Assembly: GCA_020055645.1 (NCBI GenBank)
Contig: CM034549.1
Location: 24,883,930 to 24,947,929, forward strand
Origin: Tomocerus qinae
Lineage: Eukaryota; Arthropoda; Collembola; Entomobryomorpha; Tomoceridae
Reading direction: 5' to 3'
Length of the DNA stretch: 64,000 nt
Of this stretch, positions 26,022-39,459 are shown in pieces. The number at the start of each line of letters is the position of its first letter. Position 1 is the first letter of the stretch. A program made the translations under genes and the position numbers. The notes beneath the pieces are model-generated. The model did not search any database and was not told the origin of the DNA. It was given only the letters and a program-made list of their open reading frames with translations.

Positions 26022-27929
26022 GCTCTAAAAGGAAGTCCTGGCCTGGACCAGGACTGGATGTCCTAGTCCTACCTAGCTAACACTCGTAATGGTAAGTAAG
26101 CCAGACTTGCCTATCTGCCTTACTCTGTATTACTCAATACTATTAAGGGAGAGATGATGGCCAGAGAGAGAGAGAGTCCTTTTATTTAACACGAGCACTT
26201 AATAAAAGGATGCACAAGAGAACTGTGTCTAATAATAATTATTATTAATTGTGGAAGATGATGTTGTTGTTGTTTCTGGAGCATGTTGGAGAAGACTGAG
26301 GAGCGGAGTAGCTCCAACGAGGAAATAAGTAAGGCTGTAAAATGTGTGCACTGACTGGTTGAAGGCAGGATGTTGTATTTTAACCTAATAATGATGAAAA
26401 TAATAATAGTAATAGAAGAGTAATAGAAGACGGAAGGTAGGTAGATGTTGGTTGAGGAGCAGGGAAGAGCATTGATCACATTGCATTGGCCTGGCCTGCA
26501 TGGCAGGGCTGAATTGAATAAATACGAGGCGAGATGCTGATTCCCTCGTTCTCCTTTCGTTCTCGCTCGTCTCTTGCCAGGCAAAGAGAAGTTGAGTCGA
26601 AGTCGAAGAAGTGAAAGCTGTCTCGAACGCTTAGCTTTCTCTTTCTTTCTTTTTCTGCTATGATGATGTGACTCTCACTCTGCTTTGACTTGACTTGACT
26701 TCCTCTCTAAGTAGTATCTTTCACCCGATACACACTAACACTAGTAAAACTGAGGAGTAAAACAGACGTAGTAGTAAGTTGTAGTAGAGAGGAGTTAGTA
26801 GTAGTGCTCTTGGTGAATTACTGGGAAGACGAAAGATGAATACTAAGAAATGACTCACAATAATAATAATAATAATATCTCAGTGCAGAACGTGACGGAG
26901 TATGCAAAGTAATATATAGAAATAGTAGAAAAGAGAGCGAAGAGCAAGTGCACGTCCACCCTTTCATACGGGCAGAGTGTAACTCACTCCCGAACTCAGC
27001 TCACTCACTCACGTCAAATTCCCTTTACTTTCTCTCGCTTTCCCAGTCCTTGCTTTCCCCAGCTACTACTAGCCTACCACTTTCTCCACACTTTCTCCAC
27101 ACACACGTACATTCCTACTCCTATAGTATACACGACGACGACGACTTTTGTGGGCATTGCTTAGAGACGGAAATAATATCAATCTCTGTGCACAGAGTCT
27201 CCTCTTACCTACACTTTGCACAAGATATAATATTATATAATAGATACATATACATACATACATACATATACTACTACTACTACTAAGGTAGGTAGTATTA
27301 GTATGTCCCTTTTCCATACTATTTACTATTATATAATAGGAGTAGTAGTTGGAGTAGTGGAGAAAGTTACACGCTAGTCTTGCAGAGAGAGAGATAGAGA
27401 TTATTAGAAGAGTATCGAGTATAAAGTATCCCATTCCATTTCTATCATATCTAGATGTATGTAGTATGTGTGTCGTAGTAGTATCCTGTCCTATTCTTCT
27501 TGTTAACAGTAAGTACCTACGTACTAGTACATCATGAGGTACATACTACGAGTATTTACAAGATAGGACTAGAGTAGTGGAGGATGATGATGAGGAGAGT
27601 GAGGAGGAAGAGCGGAGCGAAAGCCAGGCTCAGTTGAGTCAACTAAAGGAAAGTAAGTTGAACTGAGTTTCACAAGATTTCTCTCGTTAATATAGGGCGA
27701 GAGTATTATATATATCTATCTATTGGGCTTTGTGTGTCCTAAGTATTATGTTCCATTTTCCATTCTATTATGTTGTGTATAGGAGAAGTAGAGCAGGGAA
27801 CGGAACAGACAGATCAGAGTGCGCATGCAGTAATGCATAACGGAGCCGATTGCCGAAACGAAAGTTAACCATGAACCACAAAAATATATAAGAAGGGATG
27901 GCGAGGACTAGTGAGAGGATACACTGGGG

Positions 27930-27966
27930 AAGATGGATAGATAGATAGACAGACAGACAGACAGAT
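27930..27966. repeat. Compound GATA/GACA microsatellite
   Basis: Three to four GATA units run directly into five GACA units. A simple-sequence repeat with no coding role. Confidence 0.85.
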
Positions 27967-30900
27967 TGGATCGGAAGCATGCAATGTATAACACTTGAGA
28001 GACTCCAAGAAACAAAAAATCTCGTTCTGACGCAGAAGCTCTTTACTATTCACTACCTTCAGGACCTTACTTACCTACTCCTCATTATTACTCGACGACT
28101 ACCTTCTCTATTGACATTATACACATATCATATGAATGTTACTACTTACTCCACTTTCCCTGACATGTCGACGACGACGTGAGGTGAGTGAGGACTAAAT
28201 TATTGCAACAAAAAACGGCTATCACTATAATTCTCAGTGTGTTACTTTAGACAGGAAAAGCCCTATTATTGCTACTAATCTCAATTCTCGAAGGTTTAAT
28301 TTAAAAACAGGTCCACTGGAATAGACGAAATTCAAGGAAATTCCAGGGCCATACACAGTTCTTTTTGTCTATGTGCATGGAAAATATGCAAAAATCAGCG
28401 AAATTGCAAATTAATTGGATCCACTCGCAGAAAGTGGATAGAGAGAAGAGAGAAAACCATTAGGGATTTAGTAGCAGTTTGCACTTTTGTTTCCATGCTT
28501 CAATGACTCACTTCCTCCCTTCACTCTAATGAATTATTAATGATGACTTTACTCTTTGCTTCACGCATTTTCGAAACATCTCTAATGTATATCATGCACA
28601 CACAAAGAACGTGTGGAAAACTCATCATATATTTAGCAATGCTACATATAAAAAATAAATATATTCAGTTAAGTGCATAAATATTGTAGTCTAATGCTTC
28701 CTAACTCCCAGAGAAATAAACTAAAAGAGAGGAAAAGCAAGGCAGGGATTTGAGTGCTCGCAAAGAATATGATTAGGCATCTAAAGCGATTTATCCCATT
28801 TACTCACCACCACATTTGCCAGCATACTCAATTTATATTAAACGGAAACTTTGATTTTATGGGAGAAAGAGCACTTAGGTATGGTCTCCAAGAATACACA
28901 TATAAATGTATCCTTCCAACTTTCTCTATAGAAAGAAATCCCATTTCTTCCTCTAACTTTCACCCAGACTCCTTTTGACTTTTATGCAGTTTGCTTATCT
29001 GCCCATCTATGCTTATAATGTGTCCTACTACATCGTTACACTTACTACATCACATATCAAGATACCCACTATCTGCATACTTAGATATATCTCCTCCTAT
29101 TTTCATCCCAACACTGTACTTGTCATTACTTCACCGGAGCTGCAAAAAATCCACTACGCTTCTCCAGACTGTGAAAGCAGGTATTATGTACGGACTCTGA
29201 CACTCATAGTAAGTGCAATATTAATTCAGCCATTCCTAAACTCAAAGTTACAAGACCAAATCCCGCCCCACGATGAATCTTCCCCGAAAACTTTTCTCTT
29301 TCAAAATATATTTTACAAATACATAAACATACGAATAAAACCATTCTACTTTGAATACATTAGCTAAACAACAAATCTTTTCGTCCCATCCACCTAACTA
29401 TATCCTTAACAGACAGCGACATTGAGTCACGAAAGGAAATAAAGAGATGTCACTGATATGTCACAGTTTCGTTGTTTCGAATTTGGACCAATTTTAATCT
29501 TGGACATCTCAAACTGTTGTACTTTGTAACTTGTAACGAATCTTGGAAGGATTTGGGTACCTTCAAGAGTCTATATTTAGAAATGTCCTCATGCATCAGG
29601 GCATTTAGAGCAGATAGAATTTCATGCTGAAGGGAGTTTTTTCCTGGGTTGTTTTATTGTTTTTATTGTTGCATACGAGCAACTTTTCTCTGAAATAGAA
29701 GTCATGCATGCTCCTTACGTGGGAATAGTTTTTGCCCTAATCTTCTGGAAGAGATGCATCTGCCAGATATTTATATGGTTGTTGCTCGCTGATTTTTTGT
29801 GGCTACCTAATTTTTTACCATTTGCATTCTCTATCTATTTGTACAACAACAGCAGTGAGTTGACGTTAATACGACTATCTAATCAGAACGGTAGAAGCTG
29901 CTCATTTAATTACATTTAATGGATTGGTAATAGTGATTTCTTTAAATCTTTGCTTTCATGTTGATTTCGATTATCTGATTCCCCCTTTATCCTATACAGT
30001 GTACAAATTCTGTATCTATGTCAAGCTAAATATGCATAGATGCAAATACAATCTGCTTTCACAACTTTAAGCCATACTTGATCTCGTAAGAGTCGCAGTA
30101 AATCCCCAATATACGTTTTCTCATAAAAGGCTGCCAAAAAATCAAAATTCCGAGTTTTGTACTACCAAAGCCCTTTTTATTCGAGTTGATATCTCTAACT
30201 ATTATTGGTCGAAGTCAATGTCAGGAGGAATACCGTCATGATACTTGTAAGGCTTTCTTTAATATATAATGATAGCTTTATGATATGCATAGATATGAAT
30301 TTTTATCCTTAGATAGTGTATTATAGTGTGACAAAAATAAATTTTTGGTGTTCGTTTGAGGAATAAAAATTCTTTCTGCATACAAATTGCAGATGCACTA
30401 TAGCCTAATGAAAAAAGATGGAGGTTAGGAGAAAGCGAGTGTATAAACGGGGATTTGTGGAGGAAAAAGTAGGATTATTATAGCGAAAGCCTGTGCTGAG
30501 AATTGAGTTGAAATAGGTAGCTATCTGCCTATTAGTCTTGTGCTGACTTGACTGCAATGATAAAGCGCTGATTGCCAACAGAATAAATGACTAAAGACCA
30601 GACGGCTGTGGCTATAGTTGCATTGTACTCGTGCAAAAGGCGACAAAAGGCTAGTCTGTATTTAATATCTCGTGACAGCTCGACAGATCTTAAGCAGAGT
30701 AACATTACTATATAGTATATCTTTATTAGAAAACACATTTTATTCTCACATTAAAATTCTTTGTAGTTTTAGGTAATTGTAGAATTGTATATGATTATTT
30801 ATCCAGCTGTGTGATAGAATACTTTTATTATTATGATTATTTCCTGATTCCCTTTTATTATTAACACTAATTTACCGTCACGTTTTGCATTTATTACAAT

Positions 30901-32908
30901 TTTATATTCGTTCGCGAGACATTTTTATGTGACAAACTTTCTCTAGTGTTATTTATGTACTTTTAAGGTAAGATTTTCTTTGTTTGAGTCTTGTATTAGT
31001 TATAAAGTAATTAAGGTTAAGTATTTGCATTATTAACAATGTGTCGTCTATTACAATCTACCATCATTATCTTGAATGTCAACTAAAGAAACACGCAATT
31101 CCATTTTGTGTTTTCGTATGAATAGGAAATAATAGCTTTTTTTACTTCCCTCAAGGAATATCAATAATTTTTATACACCAGAGTAATCTAAATGCTAGTA
31201 TTATTATTCATGTATGTATAATGTATTAGTTACCTGCTAGGTAGGCACTAAAGATTTGATGTAACTTTTACTTACGAGAAAGTAAATATAGGTATAGCTA
31301 TGTAACTTTCACTTGATAGTCCTTTGATTACAATATATGGATGTATGTGGCAAGAGTTAATATAAATATTCCTGATAGAAGGTCAAAGTAGCAGGTGCTA
31401 TAATGTTTATAGTGTAGCTCGTATCATGATGTGAGCTTACCTAAAGAGAACTTGTCGCCACTAAATATAACCCATCTACTACTATATAGGGGAACAGTCC
31501 TAAATTCGTATATAAAGATGCTTGGAGCAGATATCTGCATATAGAGCTCCTTTTAGTGGGTCCTCACGAATATTCCGGGACTACTTCACTCCAGCCTAGA
31601 GGTAAACTAAGCTAACGTTTCACCTCTGACATTACAAACCTCATCAATTTCTGATTAGTGGCCTGCCCTCGTGGCATGTAGTATTACGTTACTTACGTTA
31701 CGTCAAGTTACGTAGTACTACATTACATTCCTCTCTTTATTCTAGTTTTGCCAATAGTTTTCCCATCCTAAACATTGTATGTAGTAAACTCCTATAGTGT
31801 ATACTTTTGGTGTAACTCTCTCAGTAATCGAAGAAACCAACTACTAAACCACTTTTCATGTTTACTCCAAACCCACTACATAATAGATGTTACATTTATT
31901 TTTTGCACTCCTCGAGCAAAAGTACATGATACACGCAGCTACTATGTTACACTCCTGCTGTTTTATGCACTTTTTCTGACTTTATTTATTTAGTACTTTC
32001 AAACATTTAGATTCTACTCGTACAAAAGGGACACACGAACTTTACACAACCTTTAACTTTTCCCTACAACTCTTTCTACCTTTCACAATTTAGTATTTTC
32101 TTTCTTAGAAAACTGTGGGAATCTTATTTCAAGTACTAACAATGGTCTTTGCCTTCCGCAACTTTACATTAACATTTTTGTAAGTCTATCTGTAGGTTAT
32201 TATTAGCAGATCCCTTACACTTTTACATTTTTATATTCACTTGTAATGTGCTATTCGCTATTATATTACTTTCTCTTTATCACAAATCTTCTCGCATTAC
32301 ATTAATTCTCTCACTTACGACTATGGCATGGCAATTCTTATTCCACAATGCAGTTTACAAAACTGAATACTAATACTGTACATAATAGGCTATACACAAT
32401 TGTACTTCTATTAAAATCAGTCAGACTACAGTATTAACACACGACTAACAAAAAGTAGAAAAAGATCACACCAAGTGAATACTTGTAAAAATTCTAATAA
32501 TCATAATGAACTTTTTATACTGGCTCTATTTGTTCGTTCCACACATGCAATTTTGATACAGTCTTTTATGCCGGAGCACAAATTATTGACCAACAATTAT
32601 TACGTTTTCCTATTTTAATTTTGAGCTACTGGATTAACTTAAGTTGAGAATACTTAACGAGTTTAACATTACAAGAATTTGCTTTGCTTGACTTTTGCAA
32701 ATAAATTAATAAATGCTGAAAGGTAATATTTATTACAAATAGTAGGTCTTAGTATATTGCTATCGACATAATATTGAGAATCTTAATGTGTGGTAACACA
32801 AGGAATTCTAAGCACAGATAGCACCAAGGAGAATTTCAAGCCTGAAAATAAATGTCCTAAATATAACTAAATTCTATCGTTACAATATGGTTACATGGAA
32901 CGCGAACA

Positions 32909-33197
32909 TCACTCCTAAGAGGACTTACTCCTAAAGGACTCCTGACTCCAGCTAATACAACGTGCCCTAAAGCTTAGTTATACAATATCAGCTAAGATTG
33001 CTTTACAGCCAGCTAATATTAATGATACTAAAACTTAAATTGATTTGTGAACTCAATCGAAGAGTCACTTAGATGCTGTTTAAAGGAAAACTTTAAAATA
33101 ATAAAAAAAATTTTAGTTAATATTTGCTATTGGAGATTATTACTTCTTGGGATTCCTTTAGGAGACTTTTAGGAATAATTTCCTCTTAGGAGTCAAT
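32909..33197. mobile_element. Small fold-back element
   Basis: The left arm starts near 32909 with ACTCCTAAGAGG, then CTCCTAAAGG. The right arm ends near 33193 and contains CCTTTAGGAG and CCTCTTAGGAGT, the inverse of the left blocks. Inner blocks (AGCTAATATT near 33011, AATATTTGCT near 33118) also pair. Spacing between blocks differs in the two arms, so it is an old or imperfect inverted repeat. No target duplication was found. The mobile origin is inferred from structure. Confidence 0.5.
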
Positions 33198-33476
33198 CCC
33201 GGACAACTTTTGTATGGATATAAAATTTTGATTGTATAGTACAATTGAGTAAAAGATGGTATATAATTCGCTAGGGAATCTTTACATATGCAGTCTTTGT
33301 GACTTGACCAAACAATTTAAACACATCTACATCTACGAGTATCCTTTTTCTTTTGGTATGTAGAGAAGAAAGTTGTGTGTATGGTTGACTTGGGTGAATA
33401 GTTTCTGAAATGAATATTTCCCAACTGTTGCGGTTTGATTTGCGTTATTTCCGTTCATGATGTGGGATTTAATATT

Positions 33477-35010
33477 TTAGTAAATCGGATATCCTCTGGA
33501 ATAGTAATGAACACGACTCAAGTCTTTGACGTAACATCGTACAATTCTCTCGGACACAAGTCTGAAGATGAATTTCGTTGCCCACATTCCCAAAGCGAAG
33601 TAATTTATATCTTGTTGCTTTGCAAAAGTTTGAGCCAATATGAACAACTCGATTCCAATCATTGCTTTACTGAATGCTATCGACGAGCACCAGATTTTGC
33701 AGCGACGACGGGCGTCCTCCACTCCACTCTGAGAAACATAAAATCCAAACGAAACATTATTTTACACACTTCCTCCTAAATATTGAATACTAACTGATTT
33801 GTATCCTTTAGGAACTTTCTATCTACTTCTCCACTAAACTTACTGACTCGTAAAGACGTAAACCAATTTTATGCTTTGGCAACGTTGGAAAACATTTTAC
33901 TGCAATCTTTAACTCGTTCTTTACTGCTTCTACTGATTTCTGAACGTGAATTTCAACGAGCAAAGAACAACTCTTCATAAACATAATCACATTTACTCCC
34001 ATCATCTGCATTAATATCCGAAAATTGTGTTTTATACAACCGCTGTCTCTAAAACTATAGTTTGAATATTTTATCAATCTTGTGTAAATATCAGTCTTTA
34101 AGATGGTAACATATATAACTCAATTTTTATAGGATACTCAGCTTTGTAGTAATTTCCTAGAACCATTTATGTGCATCGCGTGCCTTGCCTAATCTTATTG
34201 ATATCTACCTGGTACCCAAATACACATTGAACATGCACGTGTGTGTAAAAGTAAGATCGGTTCCAGATAAATAAATAACGCGTGCCTTGAACCTTGTCAG
34301 TAAGTGTTAGATAAACTAAAGATTATTATTACGATGCCTTTGTTTGTCCAATACACAAATAAGGGATTGCATGAATATTAAGTGGTAAATTACCTGACAG
34401 CCTCCGAACAACAGGATGATAGCCATAATGAGTTGTAGCGTGTAGACAAAGAAGATTGTAACCCATATGATAATGTAGTAATTTTGCACTGAAATGATAT
34501 TAATCATTGAATAATACCCAAATAGCTGTAATTATTAGAAAATTGTTGACAAATATTGATTTTAGCTCACATTCGTCGATGAAATAGTAGAAGGGCACTG
34601 GGTTTGTGACAATTCCATATTTATATAGAAGTCCAGTCGTCATATCACCATTCATACCTTCGTATAGCGCAAATCTGACCAGGAAGAATCCCAGCAGGAA
34701 CAGAGACAAAAGCTAAGACACAAAAAGCATCATCTTTCAGTTCTGTGATTATAAAGGTTTCCATATTAAATGAGACATTGGCAAGAACGAAACCTACAAA
34801 ACCTTTGCTTAATAATATTAAATTGCCAAACAGATATTTTTGTATGGGTATGTTAACATAGCTATTAATTTATTGCTGTGAATTATGTTGTAAAAATGTA
34901 TATTATTATACGTGATATTTAGATCAGGAATAACTTACAACATCTAAAACTGCAATCCACACGACGATGCATCTGCACCTGAAGGGATTCTCATTCTCAT
35001 CATTTCCCAT
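33477..35010 (-). CDS. Tetraspan membrane protein J (array gene 10), 186 aa
   Basis: Exons 35010-34939, 34712-34571, 34488-34394 and 33728-33477; phases 0, 1, 0; 187 codons. MGNDENENPFRCRCIVVWIA then VLDV has an acidic start, a basic Cys-containing patch and Asp23. Exon 2 is the longest second exon (142 bp): TM1 (LLSLFLLGFFLVRFAL) plus a loop of about 30 residues, so loop 1 is enlarged. TM2 has FFVYTLQLIMAIILL (Tyr-x-x-Gln). Exon 4 begins SGVEDARRRCKIW (Trp116); TM3 has Glu in GIELFIL, TM4 has Arg159 in FIFRLVSERIVRCYVKDL. The CKIW and FRLVSE forms link it to the K-N subgroup. Intron 3 is 665 bp. Confidence 0.87.
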
Positions 35011-37835
35011 ATTTGAATTGGTATTGAAGTTATTGTATAGGTTTTTATTATGGTAGGTATGTTATGTTCCGCTTCTTAACGACAGTGAGTACATAAGCAC
35101 ACTCCGTCAAAGGAAGCTCAGCCCAAACTGTGTAAATCAATTTTCGAAAGAAATGACAGGAGAGAGAGGTGTACGGGAAGCAACGGAGTGAGTGACAGAG
35201 ATACGTCGACACAAAAGTCGTCTATATTGGGTTCGTAATACATAGACACAAAAACAAAATTATGCTTTCCCGTGTATATTTATAGGGAATTAGACGCGTG
35301 TATAGGCGTGACGTTTAGAATTGTGAAACTCGTAATCAATAACTTAACAGCTATGAACATGTAGAATACAACGGAAGAAAATGAAGATAGAGAGACAAAC
35401 AATTTGTGTCAGGGAAGACAGAAAACAACGGATGTCGGTTGTAGCATAAATGAATTAGTACTTAGAGATGGAGAAGCAATGTTGTAATTCGTTTAGAGGG
35501 ATTCCGGAGGAGAGAATTGCATTATAAAATAGAAAACAATTAGTTCGTAATGCACTTAGTTGAACGTATACGAAGGAATTTGTGTATTGTTGATAAGCCC
35601 GTTGAGTAGGTGTAAGATGACGTATGAAGTCTAGGTTTGTTCATCCGAGTTTTTGTACTTTATTTCAGATTGGAAATCTTGAAAGAGATCAGTCTGACTG
35701 AAGTGGAGTGTTGGATTCCAATATTTTCAGAGAACAAGGTCCATTAGGGCCAGTGGAATTGAATGGGAGATAAGTAGGAGATAATCTGGTGTGTCTATAA
35801 TGGCTGGTGATTTTGTATACACCCTGAGCAAAGGAAAGTAGAGTGATTGGTAGTAAGATAGTAGGAATATGTATCTACTTAGAAGTAACAGAATGAGGAA
35901 GATGTTCGTTCACGTTCGGTGGATGGATCGTAATGTTGTTTGAATCAAAAAGTGCATTGCTCCGCTCACTCAACTCCAGTAGAGTCCAAGTCCAAGTTCC
36001 AGGAACACTATCAACTATATAGTACGTCCCCAATCTCGTCCATCTCCAGGGTATAAATATCTCTCGTGTATGTATGTGTGGAGCATGAGAATTCAGTCAC
36101 AATAGATATATACTAAATATGACCACCACGGGTAGTGTAAAGTATAATATTCTCCAGGAAAAGGCTGTTTGGAGACTACGCAGTTTCACTCACACTGGAT
36201 TCACTGGAATGTTACTCTACACATATGTTACAATATACGATGTAATAACGTGTGTTAAATGACTATAGTGTACTGGAGTAAACGTTCTTATTCCAGATGT
36301 ATTTTTCTTCGTCAGTTCAATTTTGCGGCGTCTCCGTGTTCATCTGGAAACTGCATGCGCGAATCTGTTCTTCATACGAACGAGTTTTCTCTCCGGAAGA
36401 TCTCCACAGAGTAGACGACACACCATTGCATTCAATGGAGAATCTGGGTCATTTTATTTACCGTCCGGGTAAAGAACCAACGAATTGTCGTTCCCTCTCC
36501 CTGCCTCCGTGTGGCTTCTCTTCGTTTCACTCCGAAGAGCACAACTCAGTTCGGTGCACTACTGCGACCCTTTTACACCAACCTACCAAAATATCACCCG
36601 ACTCGACGAAACAACTCACAACTACTACTCTCCGGCAACTTCAACCACTATACACTCGTTAGCTGCAGTTTAACCAACTCTTCTCTCTCTGGCTGACTCA
36701 CCCAATGTGAGTTTTGACTCACAGCCCCATTCACTGCCCTTGCTATAATACTATATGTCTCCTATACAAAATCTCTCCAATAAACTCTGAAGGGGGATTT
36801 TCTTGTGCACTACCGACATTACAGTAATCCTCAAACATGTACTATGTGTACTTGCACACTGCATACAAAATAGGAACTCCTGCATAAATATACATGTGCG
36901 ACTTTATTAAACTTTTTTCCTATACTCTCAGGCCTACATATGTCGAGAGATATATAACTAAAATTCTTTTTCCTTTGACAGTACAATTTCCATAAGCATC
37001 CACAGTGCTCTAGTAAATATTCTGAAAGTATGAACCTATCCGACATGCTAATCCTAAGCTATATCTTCACATTTTCCGTTTAACATGTTTCTCCTATGTT
37101 TGTTCAGTCAAACCTTATTAGAGAAGTCTCGATATATTTGTGTTACACTTGGATACAAACTAAAGCGATAGCACATGCACACGTTTTACTTTTTATGCAA
37201 GATTCACTAAACACTTCTTGCATTTTCTTGCAATGCTTTGCACTTGATAACTATTCTCCCTCTCACCATTGTAAAAATAGGCATGTGTCTTTTTTGAAGA
37301 GTTAATAGCATTGTGAACTGACTGCTTCGAATCATCCTGTCAGACCAGACGAGATATGAAGAATTGTCCCTATTCTTACATACCTATTTTTTGCGGGAAT
37401 GTTAATGAGACATGTGTGAGGCATTTGTCTACCAATTTCTACGAAGCATTAATATACACACAAATGACTGCAGGAAAAAATCAGAATAAAAGTTACAAGA
37501 GCATTTAGTGAGTAAATTAGTGTTGACAGACTATATATGTTTTTTATTTGCAGAATCTTCATCCCAACTCCCAACAGAATACGAATATTACATTCCATTT
37601 TCTAAAAGTATTTTCTTTCGAAACTAAAATCCATTTTTAGAGCTCTATACTCAACAGTTACAAAACTTACACTTACAAATTGAACGCTTTGGGTAAATAT
37701 ATGTTGCAATAATTTATATAATAGCTACATCATTCGGTTAAAACTAAATCGTCCTTAATCAAATCAGATGTACAGAAAATAGGCTGTAGAGGTACATTAT
37801 TATGCTTGTACTATATTATAATAATAACTTTCAGT
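35011..37835. other. Intergenic, no gene recognised
   Basis: A 2.8 kb spacer between genes K and J. Overlapping plus-strand open frames near 36297-36696 show no motifs. AATAAA on the minus strand near 37538 is a distant candidate poly(A) signal for gene K. Confidence 0.45.
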
Positions 37836-38289
37836 TTATGATCCTTGTACTATGTTATCTGTGCTCGTGGTTGTACTGTCAATAACACTTGCATTTGATG
37901 GCGACTGTGTAGTCACTGCAATATTATCTCCATTATCGGAAACCTCCATAAGAGTGTTGTACGAATTAACAGATGCAATGGCCAGGTACAAAAATACTTC
38001 TTCGACAATTATAAAAAGGATCCATGTGAACACCATATCATTTTCTGTATCTCCATATACAACTATTAAGATTAATAGACATTCCAATGGGAAGAACCAA
38101 CGAAGGATGAAGCGAGAATTTAACAGCCAGAATTTACACACTGCAAACTTTGTCGCTTTGTTTCCATTCTATTGAATTTGAGAAATTGACAGATTTAATA
38201 GATATATATTATACAGATTTGTTTACTATAATGGTTTTGTGATAATATTGTTTATTAAGTAGCGGCAGCTGCTTTATAGGAATGCCCGA

Positions 38290-38323
<34 letters not shown>

Positions 38324-39459
38324 CGTAAGCACGATAACTTTCGAATGGAATGAGATAATCCGTTCAAACTTTTTTAACACATTCTAGGGGTCAAAAGACA
38401 GATCAAGTTCGTAAATGGGCAAAATCGGTCACACCCCCTGGCCAGGGGTGGGGTTCGAAAATTAAAAATTGATGTAACTTCCGTTCTGTGCGTCGTAGAA
38501 AAGTCATGTAATACCTCGTTCGATATCAGAATGATTTAAGGAACATTATTAAGTAGGTTACACTCATCCCCTAACAGGGGAAGGGGGTAAAAACAAAAAA
38601 TAACGTAACTTCCGTTATATTCATCCTAAAAAATCGTGTAATACCTCGTTCGATATCAGAATGATTTAAGGAACACTATTAAGTAGGTTACACTCATCCC
38701 CTAACAGGGGAAGGGGGTAAAAACAAAAAATAACGTAACTTCCGTTATATTCATCCTAAAAAATCGTGTAATACCTCATTCGATATCAGAATGATTTAAG
38801 GAACACTATTAAGTAGGTTACACTCATCCCCTAACAGGGGAAGGGGGTAAAAATATAAAAATTGACGTAAATTCCGTTATACTCGTCCAAAAAAATCATT
38901 TAATACCTCGTTCGATATCAGAATGATTTAAGGAACATTATTAAACTAAAATTAGACACTGTTTGACTCTATTGCTGCTACTTTTTTATATTCATTTGTA
39001 CATGGTTTATTAATAATGTTGTCAATGAATGTTAGATTTGTGAATTTAAACTCTTACTTTAATGTTTCCCGTTATAAGCGTAACAGCTGCTGTTATATGA
39101 ACTACGTGAAAAACAACTATGAAGATCCAGAAGGCTACATGAGGGGAAACTGCGAATTTAAAATGATGCAATGATTTATAAATTATAAATTGATGCAGAT
39201 ATGATATTATTATCTGAAATTTTGTAACTTACAGTCAGAAACGCCACCCATAGCAGTAATACATGCCAAGTAAACACATCCCAGAATCTGCACGATATTA
39301 AGACAACAACAACAATAATTATTCCTCTACTATACATAAGTTATTAAGGAATTAATAAAATTCAATATGAAATCGTAGAATGGAAAATACCGTGTCAGCG
39401 ATCCCCAAATAAATGACTTCTTTCCTTGCCTTGGCTAAAATGTCACTCTTGGACTCCAT
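37836..39459 (-). CDS. Tetraspan membrane protein K (array gene 11), TM4 Arg lost, 177 aa
   Basis: Exons 39459-39391, 39287-39233, 39134-39058 and 38168-37836; phases 0, 1, 0; 178 codons. MESKSDILAKARKEVIYLGI then ADT carries Asp22 and the ARKEV patch shared with gene L. Exon 2 is short (55 bp), giving almost no loop. TM2 is FWIFIVVFHVVHITAAV, with His in place of Gln. Exon 4 has Trp81 and TM3 with Glu (FPLECLLIL). TM4 reads EEVFLYLAIASVNSY and lacks the Arg present in all other members. The Ser/Thr/Asn-rich tail of about 35 residues is unlike its neighbours. Intron 3 (889 bp) contains the 130-bp tandem repeat. The frame is open, so the loss of Arg is a substitution and does not by itself mark a pseudogene. 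Confidence 0.84.
38288..38945. repeat. (CTGT)n-headed repeat with 130-bp tandem units, in intron 3 of gene K
   Basis: Six to seven CTGT units (38290-38322) run into a block with AAGCACGATAACTTTCGAA. Then come about three and a half tandem units of 130 bp, each starting with ATACCTCGTTCGATATCAG (38511, 38641, 38771, 38903). Units 1 and 2 differ at about one position, so the last duplication is recent; the last unit is more diverged. Each unit has CCCCTAACAGGGG, a small palindrome. A decayed relative lies at 690-1200. It is non-coding and sits wholly within an intron. Confidence 0.85.

Larger units (their letters stand above)
26022..33476. other. 7.4 kb without recognisable genes; microsatellite-rich left part
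   Basis: The part from about 26.1 to 28.2 kb is crowded with simple repeats: (GA)n at 26163-26176, (ATA)n at 26860-26877, (CGA)n near 27130, (TACA)n at 27245-27268, (CTA)n near 27272-27285 and (GATA)n/(GACA)n at 27930-27965. It presumably holds the 5' flank of gene I. A fold-back lies at 32909-33197. Several open frames on both strands (for example 28975-29367) show no motif or splice pattern I can support. Confidence 0.45.

Noticed and set aside
28975-29367. Plus-strand open frame of 130 codons in the 7.4 kb gap
   Set aside because: No motif, overlaps another frame on the same strand, and composition is typical of AT-rich spacer.
30532-30738. Minus-strand frame with a hydrophobic segment, considered as an orphan exon 4
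   Set aside because: It has neither the Trp lead-in nor a TM4 Arg pattern, and no matching exons 1-3 were found upstream.
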